From Hymenoscyphus infarciens (Eukaryota > Ascomycota > Leotiomycetes > Helotiales > Helotiaceae), in assembly GCA_001414345.1 (NCBI GenBank), contig LLCB01000134.1:62001-126000 (forward strand): a DNA stretch of 64,000 nt, read 5' to 3'. A program made the position numbers and the translations under genes. The stretch's first letter is position 1, and each line of letters starts with the position of its first letter. A model generated the notes under the pieces. The model saw nothing but the letters and a program-made list of their open reading frames with translations, was not told where the DNA came from and did no database searches. This document shows positions 20,963 through 33,210 of this stretch, piece after piece.

Positions 20963-22915
20963 GGAAAGGGAATAGGGTGGCATTTGCGAGGGCGTTTAGG
21001 TACATAGAGAGGCGTAATTCCTTATGGTTGTGTCATATTGTCGGCTTCGAATTCTTGTTTATTGCCTGATGGTAAAGATTAAAACATGATTTTTGGGGGC
21101 GTTTAGAGAGCATGGGATGGCATGTAGTAAAGCCGGACCACAAATCTATTTCATCAGGATATTTTGATGTTTTCAGTTGACATGAACTCTTTCTTTGTCT
21201 GAATATGTATCAACAAAACTCCCAAAGTATATATGGATTTTTGTGACAGCAATACAACGTTACAACCGGCTTTCCTATTCAAAAACGATGCAGGAACTTA
21301 AAGTCAATGTTTGAATACATTATCTTTGCGTTTTCTTTTCGTGTGGGTAAGAAAGTCAACAGACGCTGGAGCTCCCCCTGCGTACTCCGCCTGTCAGGGG
21401 GAATGATTTAAGGTATACCAGCTTCTACTTTGATATAACCACAACTACTATTCAAAAAGTTGTAAGACTTAATAAACTTCTTTTAGACTTCTCTAGGGAT
21501 GGATTAGGATTTTTGTTATATTCTTACGGCTTTATTTGGCCTTATAATACGCTGTAATACAGTATAAAGATCAAAGTTTCGGTGGGGCAGCCGTGCCTCA
21601 AAACGGCAGGTTTTTTCTCCCCCTGAGAGCTCCGCGACGGCTGCTGCGCCGTAATCCAGTTCCCTTTTCAGCCTGCTAATTTTTAAGAATCATATATTGA
21701 TGTACTTCCCCAGAGTAGCCTCGAAAACCAGGGCTAGAATATTAGATTCATACCGAGGATTTTCGAAACCAACTAGTACGTGCCAGTTAACTATCTCATA
21801 TCGTGCTTATCGTCCTGGGTGACGACTTGGGCGTCTCAGCCGCGTCTTCCTCGTTCAACCACTACCTGCTCGTCATCCTCTGGTCATGCCATGACCGTCA
21901 TGGCAATTCCCAGATATAATAATAATAAGTGACCTCGCCTACCTCGGTGGCATGTTTGCGAGCCTTATTTTTTCGTCGGGTGCTCTTTTTTGGTTTGTCC
22001 TCCCTTCCCCTTTTCTCCCCTTCTTCCCTCTTTCCACCCCACAACCTATTTATCCAGCTAACCAAATAAAGATATTCCGGTCTACTCTTTACAGGCAGCG
22101 CATAAGTTACATAGGCCATAATCTTAGAAGTAAAAGCGTTTCGTAAGAGCGAACTTACTACGACTATTTATTACCATTTTCAAGTCAATAAGAGTGCTTT
22201 TATTTTGGTCAAGTTTGTTTTGCATCTTGCGGTGCTTTCGGTGAGTAAGGAAGGGCTTTTTGAGGGGGCGGGACAGTTTATTACTTGAGTGGTTATGGTT
22301 GCGTAAGTGGTTTTTCTGTTACTCTTTTTGATGTTGGGGGTATGGAGAGGGCTGGTTGGAGCCGAGTGGCTTGCGATAGGCATTAGCAACGGGAGTAAAT
22401 GGCTTTCATTTTTCCAGTTTTCTTTTACACTTGAACGGAGAATTTGTGAGAATTTTTACCTCGCCCTAAAAGCAGCGCCTAAAAGTGTGGGTCTGGAAGG
22501 TTCCAGTCTTTTGGGGAGTGAATACTCAAATTGTTCTAGAAGATTGGAACAACGAGAGACCTTCCGCTGCTAACATACGTTAAGAGCGCGGGACTATGTG
22601 GATTGGAGAGGATGGGGATGGCCGAATGACGGCTAACTGAGTGATGTTTAGTGTGCGGTTTTGGGGGGCGTTGTTTTACGCGGTGAAGATTCGTAGAGAG
22701 GAGAGGGAGTTCGAGGAGAGCATTGTGAAGGGGATATGGTGAAGGAGTGGGAAGAGAAGAGGGAATTCATGTCTATGGGGCAAGCTCCCACAAGCATGGT
22801 TCTCACAATGTTTAGGTAGCCAAAAAAGACAGGGAGCGGTGCGAGAGAGATATTGCCTAATTAAGAGTAAACTTCGTTAAGATTCAAGTCTAGTACTTAT
22901 TACGAAGTTGTTATA
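20963..22915. other. AT-rich spacer downstream of RGP1
   Basis: No gene supported. Around 21371-21404 there is an imperfect hairpin (ccccctg...caggggg), and a similar ctccccctg..agctccgcg string recurs at about 21629, perhaps ends of a decayed small element. The rest is AT-rich with short random frames. Confidence 0.4.
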
Positions 22916-23995
22916 TCAAGACAGTCGAACGATCTCCTTTTGCTTGATATTACTCAGTGTCATCTGATTAACACTCGATTTTTGCATGTCCTTCAGTTTG
23001 GTTGCTGACATTGCCATCACAAAGGCTGCTGCAGACGAAGCGTTTAACTGCCGCTTGGCAATGGCTAGCGATTTCTCATTTGCAGGTTTATCGATTGCAG
23101 CTACCATGCCCATGTTCACTAATTTGCTGGCTCGCACAGCTTCTCTAATTTGCTTACCCCTTAATTTGTTGGCGTCACTTCTCTGGGAATCTGATTGATG
23201 CGCCCAAGGTTGTTGTTGGATTACTTGTGTTGACGACCCAAGCGAATGAGTTCACGGGCACCATACCCTTCGAGAGCGTGTCCTGGGGTATGCCATTTCT
23301 GATATCAACATTCATGGTTGTATTAATTGGGGAAACCACTGCAACGCGCAGACCGTCAACGAATTCGGCTTCTTACTTCCCGCCCGTGGTGTTATTCATC
23401 GTTCTTGTTGCTCCTTGGCCGTATTGAACAAAAATATTAGATTCGTCTTAACTTTGTCGGCCAAGGAGACGATACTCGCCAGTTATATTTGTCATTTTGA
23501 TGATACGGGTGTTGTTCTCGCTCCTGTGGACATTCCGTGTTATATCATAGACAACCCAACTTTTCTTATCCTTAGAAAGCGTGCCAACGTATGTATTGCC
23601 CTCCTGTACTCCCATGCTGTTGAGCTTATCTACCCCATAAGGAATCTCTATCTTAGCGATGAGGTCGTTGGCCGAGTCGCACATTTGAACCACGTACGAG
23701 TAATTCTGGATTCCGACAAAGGATTCGCCATTTGCCCCGGAAACGAATTGAGCATTAAGGGGGGCCATGTTTTGGTTGACGACGACTGTTCTGTTCTTAG
23801 GCGAGAAGAGATCTAGGGCAAGACCGCCGACAAAGTCTTGGTCGAATCTTTCCATCTATGGTAGGTTTAGTAAGTGAGCTGCTATTCGATTGGACCGACA
23901 CCTACAGCGCCAGGGACATCGAGTGTCTGACCAAATTTTGCAAGTTCCGGTTCGGGTGGGGTGATTCCGTTTTGAGCAACGATCATTCCCATCAT
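22916..23995 (-). pseudogene. Decayed secreted-protein gene with RIP-like stops
   Basis: A first exon (23995-23906, MMGMIVAQNGITPPEPEL...) and a canonical intron (23905-23856, donor gtaggt, acceptor catag) lead into a long frame (23855-23451) reading ERFDQDFVGGLALDLFSP onward, with several N-glycosylation sequons (NRT, NYS, NNT, NIT), which suggests an extracellular beta-rich protein. The frame then meets TAA at 23450-23448, TAA at 23375-23373 and TGA at 23177-23175, with clear coding sense between them. Each stop is one C-to-T step from CAA or CGA. A frameshift near 23180 leads to the last open block (to 22916), an Ala/Lys-rich helix. I recognise it as a fungal secreted-type family of unknown function. 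The hydrophobic signal peptide is not convincing in the present start. Confidence 0.65.
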
Positions 23996-26188
23996 ACAAC
24001 TAAAGGGAAAAAAGTCTTACAGTTCAATATGAAAGCCATTTTGAAAACTTAACAGAATGTTTTAGTACAATAGTAATTGAGTGTACGGTAAGTGGAAGCG
24101 CGAGGCAAGAGAGAGTGAGAGATCTATTAACTTTCTTTTGAAGGCAGGCGTTGACACCTGTATTTCAGGGCCAGAATTACCTCATTCTTCTGTTTTGAAA
24201 CTGGACAGAAGATACCTTATAATCGTGCCTCAATATAAAAGACACTCACGTCGGTCCGACAGAGCAGCTGAAAAGCTCTTTGTGGCTGACCGGATAGATG
24301 AGAGCAGCTGTTGTAAGCCAACCTACCTTATTAGTCAACTCGTCTTAGCTATATGATCTACGACAACAGCTACACACAACTTAGGCTTTTGTTCCTTTAG
24401 CAAGCGCTACCTTAGCAAATGAGCTTTCAGTTGATTTGTCGAATCTGATCTAGGGCCCCGTTCAGGGGGAAAATAGACTAATCTTTTTCTATGCAACGAT
24501 GAAACAGTTTTTGCTTTTCCTATTTACCGTGATCAACTAAGTCCTTAAACTAGGGGTAAATTAGATCTAAGCGTGGATAAGAAATGCTTGAAACTAACGC
24601 TCGTGCTAGGTTTTGTTTCAACGAGTAACGCTACTCAGTATCCTACGCCCCTATAATTGTCTCAAGCTTCACTTAGTTATTGCCGCCCTAAATTTAGCCT
24701 GTTAACAATTGTCTCACTTCAACACAATTTTCTTTCAACAACATTGATAAATTGCGCTCAGTCCCGTTAGCTTCATACTATTCTCACAGGTCAAAAACCC
24801 CTTTCTCATTTAGTTTGAATAAATTAAGCGGTATCAATAGAGGCTATTTATCTATCAAAACGAGTCTACGCTTGTCGGAAGCTGAGAATTCCTCCCATAA
24901 TACTGACCTCGCCATTATAGTAAGATTAATCATTCATATAAGGCATCAAAGCCAGAACTCACAACTCTAAAAGTACTCTATTTTTGGATCTAAGCTTTCT
25001 GCTCCAGAGCAAGAAAAATCTCTATTCTAATGTCTGTATGCTGTAACCCAAGATTTACTCCGTCATAATCTAGATGATCTCCCCACTAAGCGATATAAAG
25101 TATTGTTCATGTTCGAGTCCCACAATCGACTGCGTTGGGCTTCGGTCGTTTCTGGCTGTATTACGAGGTCCGCAATTATTTCCCGGTACCTGAAATTTGT
25201 TCGACTACATACCTTTTCTAATTCGCGCTTATAACTTACCTTATTATTTTTAGTGGTGTATATATTAAAATAGGACTAATATATGCGTGCCAAACAGGCC
25301 CTAAACTCTTTAGTCTCTTCTAGTACTTAAGCGAGGTTTGAGAGTACTATTAAGACAGTTCGCTAAGAACCTAAATCTACTATCTAAACTTAGTATAACC
25401 CTGCGAGGCCTAATCACAAAAGCCCAGTGATAATTACTACTAAAACATGGCTTACAAAGCTCTTACTTTAAATTTATTAACCTATAAACGCTGAGACTTT
25501 CCAAGACAAGATCGTAGAAACGTAAGTCCTCCTTAGACAAATCAATTTTATAGTACTCGACATTTTTCATAGATTATAGGCTACAGGTAGTGCTTCTACT
25601 ATGAGCATTGGTGAGTTAATTTTTTAGGTTTAATATATGTTCAGTAGTAAAACTCTTTGTAATAAGCAAGTTTTAGAAAGTTAGAATAAACAAAGGTATT
25701 ATTTACTACTAGCGATCTTAGATTCTAAGAGCTTTCTATTTTTAGGTAGCTAGAGAGCCTGACTTAGCTTCTATCTACACCTTTTTCTATACTTCAGCGC
25801 TATATAGTATTTCTAATCTAGTATCAAAGGAACACATCGACACTGCTTAATACAACTTTAGGTGTAAAGCTTTAAATAAAACTAAGGTTAGCAGATACCT
25901 ACTAGCTTATCTATTATTCTTTAAAAAAAAACAAAGGAACAAGAGAAGACTAAAGAAATTTCTCACTAATACACTAGGTGCAAGTACTCATTGAAAAGGG
26001 TTTCGGTTACTCTATTGGCGACGGAGTGCTCCTCGCTCAACTTGCCTGGTGAACAGTACAAGGCGCTAGGAGGGCGTATAAAGCTTTTTCCTCTAATCCT
26101 ATTTTTGAAGATTTATTCTAAGTAGCGGGGGGCAAGTTTTTTCTTTACTCACTACCCTCTACTCCTAATTCAAAGAGAAAAGCGTACG
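23996..26188. other. AT-rich gene-poor region
   Basis: About 2.2 kb with no gene that can be supported. It is strongly AT-rich with stops in all frames and short poly-A/T runs. A GTTCGAGTCCC string near 25112 recalls a tRNA B box but has no matching A box or cloverleaf. Confidence 0.5.
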
Positions 26189-28195
26189 CTAATTTATTAC
26201 AGCTACGGCGATTACGACGAACTTACATACGAGTTGTCTAGCCTCCACAACATCCTGCAACGTCTTCAAAGTAAATTCACGAACCCTGATTCTCTCCTCG
26301 AACCCACAGACGATGACCGGAAACCACGAACTCAACGAGCTTGGAGGAGCATGCCAACCCATTTTAAGCATTATAGAATCGGTTGTATCGAAATACAACG
26401 CTTTGTCAGAGAACAAGAAAAGTGGGAAATAATTATGGCAGAAGATTCGGTTTGGGAACGGGGAGGTGCAAGACTTAGCTGATATCAGGCTGAAATTATC
26501 AACACATACTACTGCCATGATGATGATTATCAACCTTTGTTCATTAGACTCGCAGGGGAGAGTTGAAAAGCAGTTCGATTGTTTTAGTGGGGATCCGAAA
26601 GGAAAGAAAGAGAGAATAGAGTGGGTGGCTGCAAATATGACAACAAAAAGTCGAGAGGATACAGTTTGGACATCACATTCGGGGGACGATAAAGCCTTTT
26701 GGGGTGGTTTGTGAAGGTTACCGGAGCTCTGTAATATCAAAATAGATGAACTTGATTATTAGTTACGTTCTGCAACTTGGGGATCGGGGAGTGTTCGATT
26801 AAACAGGAGGCGAAATCTCAAGGAAGGGAGTTCTATTAGCAACTCCATAAAGAATCAACGGCCGAAAAATCAAATAAATCTCCTTATTTAACGACTCAGC
26901 TGAATTCCTAAATATTAACAGCGTAAAAGAAATCCCTTGGATACTTGAGCACGAGCTCTCTTGTAACCACGCAACTACATCTTAACAACTCGTTAAGGAA
27001 TAACTCAGTCCCGGGGTTAGAAGTAGTCTCGAAGCTATAGTCAGAATCAGACTCGGGATTAAATTAGTAAGTCATTTTGATAATCGACTTATCCTAAGAA
27101 AGCGATATCATTATCCTAAATGTTTCTACTTAGCGATAGAATAGACAGGCCCCGCCTGCGAAAACACAAGGTGTGAGTATCCAGCACGTTGACCGTGGTA
27201 GGCAAAACAACAATAAGGAAGCCCGCAATAAAATCGAAACTGAAAGAATGTTACAAGCAGTTTCTGGCCTCAACGAAAACTATTCCGAAATCGAGGTTGG
27301 AGAAGCGACTGGAGCAGCCTCTTTAAAAGTGACAAGCAGCATTGAGAAGAGGGTTCCCAACCGCCAGACTACAACCTCGTCGAAGAAATTGACTGAAGAA
27401 ACGGCTCCCAATGATGTGCATTTGAAAGCAAAAAAGATCAATGATCCAGGCGAAGACGGGTGTGACGTTACACCAAAGGGAGAAGACCACCTGGATGCAT
27501 CCCGGTTGAGATTGGAAGAAATAAGACATAGGATCGAGGGAACCAAGCTTTCGATTGAGGACAAAAGTTGTAAGAGGATAGGGGATTCAAGCTAGGAACG
27601 ACCGAAGTCTACTAATAAACTTCTTGATGCACCGGAAGAACTTTCACACGTTAGAAGCGAGAGCTCTCAAATAACAGCACCGCAGTGTTATCAGATGGCA
27701 ATGATTGAGCAGCCAAAATAGTTAGTATAATATTTCCCCTATGCTATTCCTGTCAGGTTATTACCGACTAGCGGAATGAACCAGAAGGGTGTAATCATCA
27801 CTATCGTCGATGTAGTTGGGAGGAGGTATAGGATCCCATTTGAGACTGCTAGGAATTGGCAGGTAAATTAACCCCTCTGATCACCAAACGGTTGTTATCG
27901 GAGCAGACAATGTATGAATTTATAAAAACTAGTTTCCGCCATGTGAGCGCGCATTGTATTGAAAATGAAAGATTGACATAATTGATCCCCACGGAGAGAT
28001 AATTCTCCCCCAGACTTGGTCATTCTTGGTCCCCGGTTGGACGGTGACCATGCCGATGCCGGAATCTCCCAGACCTTCCAGTAGAGTGCCTAGCAGAATT
28101 CATGAAGGCCGAAGAAAGCGAAAAGGGGTTGATTTAGTGGGTTGCGTTGAACTCATGAAAATTTCAGAATATCACTCCTACATTTTGTCTTCTTT
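26189..28195 (+). pseudogene. Decayed gene: fungal STAND-type N-terminal region plus ubiquitin-like domain
   Basis: Three coding relics lie in the same orientation. (1) 26228-26712: ELSSLHNILQRLQSKFTNPDS, a frameshift near 26320, then NHELNELGGACQPILSIIES, a TAA at 26430, LWQKIRFGNGEVQDLADIRL and on to a TGA at 26712. This resembles the helical N-terminal region seen in many fungal STAND/NLR-like or related proteins. (2) 27143-27716: a charged, probably coiled or disordered region open except for a TAG at 27593. (3) 27790-28195: a fungal ubiquitin-like domain (ITIVDVVGRRYRIPFETARN, intron, then DPHGEIILPQTWSFLVPGWT), with a one-base deletion near 27972. The internal stops are consistent with CAA/CAG/CGA to TAA/TAG/TGA. 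That these belonged to one gene is inferred from order and strand; 26715-27142 has no coding sense. Confidence 0.55.
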
Positions 28196-28399
28196 ATGAT
28201 CAACGAATTGCACAGATTGAAGCTACACTCGTCATCCTCTCTTATATGCGATATTGAAATAGGTTGTATTAATATGAATCGCCCACCATCGTTAACAATT
28301 TAGCATTCGTTTAGTTTGACTCTTTTTCTATGGTATATTGTAATTCCAACCCCCGGAAATCATCAACATCCTTTTAATTAGGAAAATGGTAGTCGTGAT

Positions 28400-29300
28400 C
28401 AGAAGCCCAGGGAGGGGAAGAGGTTAAAAGCAGTCTCGCTTACTAACGGCATTCTAGTAATGCAAACGCAGCAAAGTATCCTCCCACATCTACCACCCTT
28501 AAAAATAGATAATACATAGCGTCTTCAAGTATTAGAAACCTCTTAGCAGGAAACTATTAAGGTATGCCCATAGTAAAGAGGCGTTGAACCACCATTATTC
28601 AAATCCAAGTCCTCGGAATCATCTAGACAACCTGGTAGCTTCTAAATCTCAACGTACATGATTCCAACGATTTCCCCCGAAAAGAGTGCCAATCCTTTGT
28701 AGTAGAACACTATTTTGTCCAAAGCTCTCCAAGAAGGATAGAAACTTCACAAAGAATCAACTTGGCTGTTTCAATTTTGCTCAAGGGGTTATCGTGAATG
28801 TTCTTAACTGAAGTATCAATAATTTCAGCATTGTGTTTCGGGTTGATCTTCTTGTCAAGGTAAGTGTGATCGTGAAAAGAGGATTGTCGATGACGACAAT
28901 GCCCTTGTCCTTGCAAACCCCCCAACAACAAGAAAGGAAAACTTTCAAATTTTGCTTTTCGCGGGATGTTGTGGGCTATTTCCAAAGTAGAACAGAAAAT
29001 TCCAGCTTTGTATTGGTAACCAGTCAAGAGCATGAACTGGACAGCCCTGAGAGTGCCTTAAGCTAGTAATTTCCTCAAAAAGTTAGCCTATCGATTTTGT
29101 ACTTGGTGGATTGACACGCTTTCCACGTGCCACTCGAGAAGCATCGCAGCTTCTAGAGTATCCCCAAACCACTCTGAACGGAATAGCTTCTTTAAAAGCC
29201 GATCCTCTTTAACGAAAGACGTTTTCTTCATCATTATTAGGATGACCGTAGGCAACGTATACAAAAAGCTGGGCCTGCTTCCATTTTTCCGGCTGTCGAC
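28400..29300 (-). pseudogene. Unidentified decayed coding relic
   Basis: Several minus-strand blocks look protein-coding but are broken. Near 29296 a stretch reads EKWKQAQLFVYVAYGHPNND; after a frameshift comes a block with LKKLFRSEWFGDTLEAAMLL. 29033-28710 is an open frame of 107 codons without a clear start. 28690-28430 reads KLPGCLDDSEDLDLNNGGS with TAG, TAA and TGA stops at positions where CAG, CAA or CGA would restore sense. I cannot name the family. Blocks may come from one or two genes, and the boundaries are approximate. Confidence 0.35.
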
Positions 29301-30198
29301 AGGAATCTTTACAAGATCTGGCTTAAATGCCCGACGGTAGACTACATTATTCGTCTAGCTATATTTGCGTTCTTCCACATCCAAGATCCAGGAATAGATT
29401 TTGATCTGTCTGCGGGCCAATAACTGCTCTTGTATAGTTTTGCTACCATGTGTATGTATTCCTTTGAATCGTGTATTTAGATTCCCATTTTGGGTGCAAG
29501 AATTCATCAATTGCGTCGTCATGGGGGGTGAGAAAATTTTTATTATTTGCTTGTTATTTTTGGCATGTAATGCTGTAATTCTGACCCAACTAGGGGCTAT
29601 TGAAATCACTACAGTGAGTTGCGAGTTAAGCTTGAGTTTGCCCACTTTTTTTATAATCCCCGCTTTTTTTTTAAAAAAAAGCTTTCTTCCTCTTTTCTTT
29701 AGAAGACAGAAAATAAAAGTACTCTAAAAGAGACGAGGCCTAGCTAGAAAGAAGTGCTATATCTAATTATCTCTCTTCTATATTACTTATTAATTTAAAG
29801 TAAGTATAATAAAAATAAACTAAAAAATAGATAATTCTTAAAAAAACCCCTTTTTTTGAAAAATTTTCACTACCCCTATAAGGTCTTATTACTACCTTGA
29901 TAAGGCCTTCTAAAAAGTAGAATATAAATATAAACTTCTATTTTATATATAAAAAGTTTATAGAGTAATAGAGGACATATAGAGCTCTCGTTTCCTATTA
30001 TCTAGAGTATACTAATATATGTTGTTATTAAGTAAAGAGCAAAATAAGATAGCAGAGAGGGGAAAAGTAGAGATTTTTTCAAAAACGCTCGGATTATAAA
30101 AAAAACTTAAAATTCAAGCTTAATTCGCAACTGACTGTATTTGCTCTATGCGAATTTCAAATTCGGCTCGAGCTGTGTTGTGTTTGACCTTCAAGCGC
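29301..30198. other. AT-rich spacer
   Basis: Extremely AT-rich between 29650 and 30120, with long A and T runs. Short frames only; no gene supported. Confidence 0.5.
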
Positions 30199-31472
30199 TC
30201 AAACATCATTCTCCCTATCATCCGCAAGAGGTGGGGAGTCCTCTTCAATTCTTTCAAATTTGTGGATTCCATCATGTTCCTTGATTATTCGGTATCCAAT
30301 TGGAGGGACACAACCCAACGGTCTCAACTCTTCTGACTTGCCTTTCTTAATCCACAGGCAAATACGTTCATCAAATGCGTAGTTCGGAGGGAGAGTGTAC
30401 TGGAAAGAATAGGGGCAAATCTCAGTTTTGTTGTAATGTCGGAACATTTCTACCCCTGGTGTTATCAATCCAGAGTCATAGAGTCTGCTGGGCCACGCCC
30501 CATCGAAAGTGGGATGGTCTGTGATCATAGCCCCTGGCAATTCACGCCGACTCACTGCGGAGGATCTCCGAATCAGTATTGCTTTTTTGAAAAGTAGGTT
30601 TAGGGTATGGGGAGGAAACAGAGTTGTAATAGGAGGAACATTGCTGTCTGGGGAGGAGATATAGCCTCAGCCCTCCTAAAACAAGCCAAATGACAAAAAT
30701 AACCTCCTTCATAAGCGAATTCGTACGGTACAGCGCAGAAAACGAGTAAGGTGTGCTCATCAATAAGTGAAAAGGCGTCCGGATCGTCTATGGCGGTAAT
30801 TCTAAGCTTAGTTCGTAGATATTCCTTCTCGATGTGGGCGTAACCGTATTCCTGGGCAAAAATTGGTAAAGGCTGTCCTGGCTCTCCCAACACCTCACTG
30901 ATCTTGATTACTGCAGCTAGTTGGAACCTCGACGGATCAGAAGGGTAAGATATTTCTGCCCCATATTTTCGCTTGATGTCTGCAACATTGTCTGCGACGA
31001 ATTTTGCATATTCGCTACGAGTTGTACAAAGGGAAGCCGTACCAACAAGTATTGCTTTGGTGAATTGTACTTTGCCCTCTTCCTTGATCTTTCTGAACTC
31101 ATTTTCTACTACCTGGCTCTCCTCAGTTTGTAACCAACTCACTAGGTCCTCTTGGATAAGCTCGTCTAGAGCTTCCATGCTTATAACTTTTTGGGTAACG
31201 TAGGTTGGTTCGGGGACGTTTTCCGGTGTTAGGATGCCGTCGACTTTGCGATAACGCCGTATGACGAATAACTCTGTTGTTGTATCGGGTCCAAGATTGA
31301 GTGAAAGTTGTCTGAGTTTCTTCAGATCGTTTGGTCGCTCGTCTTCAGGGATTTTTTTCAACCAGCGCTTGAACTGGTCGAATTCCATAGCATGATCCTC
31401 TCTTAGAACCTTTTCGCCGTCCATAATGCGAATATGATCGGTTTCTTCGTCGTAGATAGCGGTGTAGCCCAT
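30199..31472 (-). CDS. SRR1-domain protein (paralogue 1)
   Basis: Two exons (31472-30704 and 30554-30199) give 374 residues. The start MGYTAIYDEETDHIRIMDGE is nearly shared with the next gene. The middle and C-terminal parts carry the SRR1-type domain: KAILVGTASLCTTRSEYAKF, LAAVIKISEVLGE, the DDPDAFSLIDEHTLLVF block, then VPYEF and AMITDHPTFDG. SRR1 was first described in plant light and clock signalling; yeast Ber1 belongs to the same family. Its molecular activity is not well defined. Filamentous fungi often carry several copies. The intron (30555-30703, donor GTTATT) is less certain than the rest, because it was chosen to match the paralogue's uninterrupted reading. It ends within a compact cluster on the same strand. 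Confidence 0.78.
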
Positions 31473-31913
31473 TTTGCTTGTTGTTTAATTGTGCGGAGTT
31501 ATGAGGGGGTATTCCGGTAAGCGTATAGTGCGATGCTTGAACGCTCGATGGTTTATTTGTTTGAGATCGCAAAAGTGAACGCCTTGTACTTGAAGACGTT
31601 AAGGGCGCTAGTGCCCCTGCTAGTTAAGAGAGTAAGTAGTCAAGTGACTCGCAACATAAATGATATTCACCTGAAGATGTTGAAGGAAATTTTATGTAGT
31701 GTGAATAATAAATAATAAAGGCCGTCGTCGCCTGTACAAGTTGTCTGGAGGTGTATGAATCAGTATTTTGCTATGTGTGCCCTACCGGCCAAAAGGAACA
31801 CCCCAGTTCAGACTCCAGAGCCCGTTTGAGAGGCAGCTTTCTGTGCAAATACTGACCGTTGGGTCTCCTTCAAACTGCTTGAGCGGCTTGGTATTATTAT
31901 ACTGCTATCCCAA
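31473..31913. other. Spacer between SRR1 paralogues
   Basis: 441 bp separate the start of paralogue 1 from the stop of paralogue 2. It holds the promoter of paralogue 1; no additional gene seen. Confidence 0.5.
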
Positions 31914-33210
31914 TTACTCGCTCCGTGCAAATGTAATTAAGTCGCCCTCCTTAGAAACCTGTTGCCATTCATCTGGAGGAACATAATTCGAAGGTCCCAA
32001 CTCCTCTGTACCACCCCTTTTAACCCACAAACTGGTGCCTGGTATAAAAGCCTTGTTCGGCAACGGCTCCAGTTGGTTTTGATCGGTTCTTCGCATCTTT
32101 AAAGGGGAAATCTCAGACTCGCTGTAATGCCGAAACATTTCCACCGCCTTTGGTAGCCTTTCTGACACCAAGTGTGGGTCTTTACATCCCGGATGATTTA
32201 CGATCATGGCCGCGGGCAACTCGTGTTGACTTATATCGCATGTAACTGGAACACAGGGAGCGACTACCAATGTATACTTGTCGATGTGGGAGAAGACGTC
32301 GGGGTCATCTACAACCGTAATGCCAAACTTAGAGTGCAGATATTCTTTCTCGAGTTGAGAGTAAAACAATTCCTGTGCAATGATCGGTAGGCTCTTTCCT
32401 AGCTTACCACCTAACACCTCACTAATTTTTAGGACCGCTGCCTGTTTCCCAAGATCTCGAGTCAGCTCACTTCTTTTAGAATTATTCAAAATTTGACGAA
32501 CATGGATGGAGTACAAGGTGAATATTTTGCTTCTGCCTATTCACGGAATGGCTAAGAATGGGGCACAATATTTCCACAAGAGAGAGTGAGGACTTACCAG
32601 TTGAAATCCAACTTTGTCATGAATGAACCTCCGCTGAGGATGGGACATACGAAAGCTTCCAGACCCAATAAAGGCCAATTTCTTGATCTCGAGTTTCTTC
32701 TCTTGCTTGATCTTTTCAAATTGGGTCGCGACTAACCGACTCTCTTCAGTTTCTAGCCACTTTCCTCGATCACCTTGCACCCGCTCATCTAACTCCTCAA
32801 TAGTCATATCGGGAAGACGGGCATATTCTGCGTTATACAGAAAATTGGAGGCCACAAAACCGCTAACTGTGGTAGATGTAAGAGTCAGTATTGCTAGTTC
32901 CACAAGCATGTTTGGGGGGGAAACAGGGTCTCAACTCCCCAAAACATTTTGCAAGAGGGGGGGGGGGACTGGGGAAAAAGCACCTACCTGTCTGGTATTC
33001 TCGACGAGCGACTAGCATCGCCGTAGTATTGGGTTCCAAGTTCAACCAATTGTTTCTTAGTGCTTTGGGTGTAACCGTTTGGTCGGAGGCCTTCGCGGCC
33101 CAGGTTTGAAACTGAGAATATGCCATGGCAGGCTCGTCTCTGAGGATTTTGTCGCCGTCGGTAATTCGAATCCGATCGTTCTCTTCATCGTAAATTGCGA
33201 TGGCTCCCAT
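31914..33210 (-). CDS. SRR1-domain protein (paralogue 2)
   Basis: Three exons (33210-32988, 32866-32598, 32465-31914) give 347 residues. The N-terminus MGAIAIYDEENDRIRITDGD parallels the neighbour's, as do LEIKKLAFIGSGSFRMSH, AVLKISEVLGGKLGKSLPI, DDPDVFSHIDKYTLVVAPCV and ELPAAMIVNHPG. The order of motifs matches the SRR1 domain. Intron 1 contains a G11-type homopolymer (in + orientation near 32957). The second acceptor (gtgag|ctgact, 32466) was chosen because it restores the frame and matches the spacing in the paralogue; alternatives nearby would shift the frame. The gene is head to head with DPH1 over 539 bp. The two paralogues look like an old tandem duplication with strong divergence outside the core. 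Confidence 0.78.

Noticed and set aside
21371..21404. Hairpin ccccctg...caggggg as a transposon end
   Set aside because: A related string occurs at about 21629 but in the same orientation and with poor extension; not enough to define an element.
25060..25150. tRNA-like string (gttcgagtccc)
   Set aside because: Resembles a B box but no A box at proper distance and no acceptor stem could be paired.
26189..26740. 183-codon minus-strand open frame
   Set aside because: It is antisense to the STAND-like relic, whose plus-strand reading has recognisable family motifs. RIP-type loss of sense Gln/Arg codons does not create stops on the other strand, so long antisense frames survive there.
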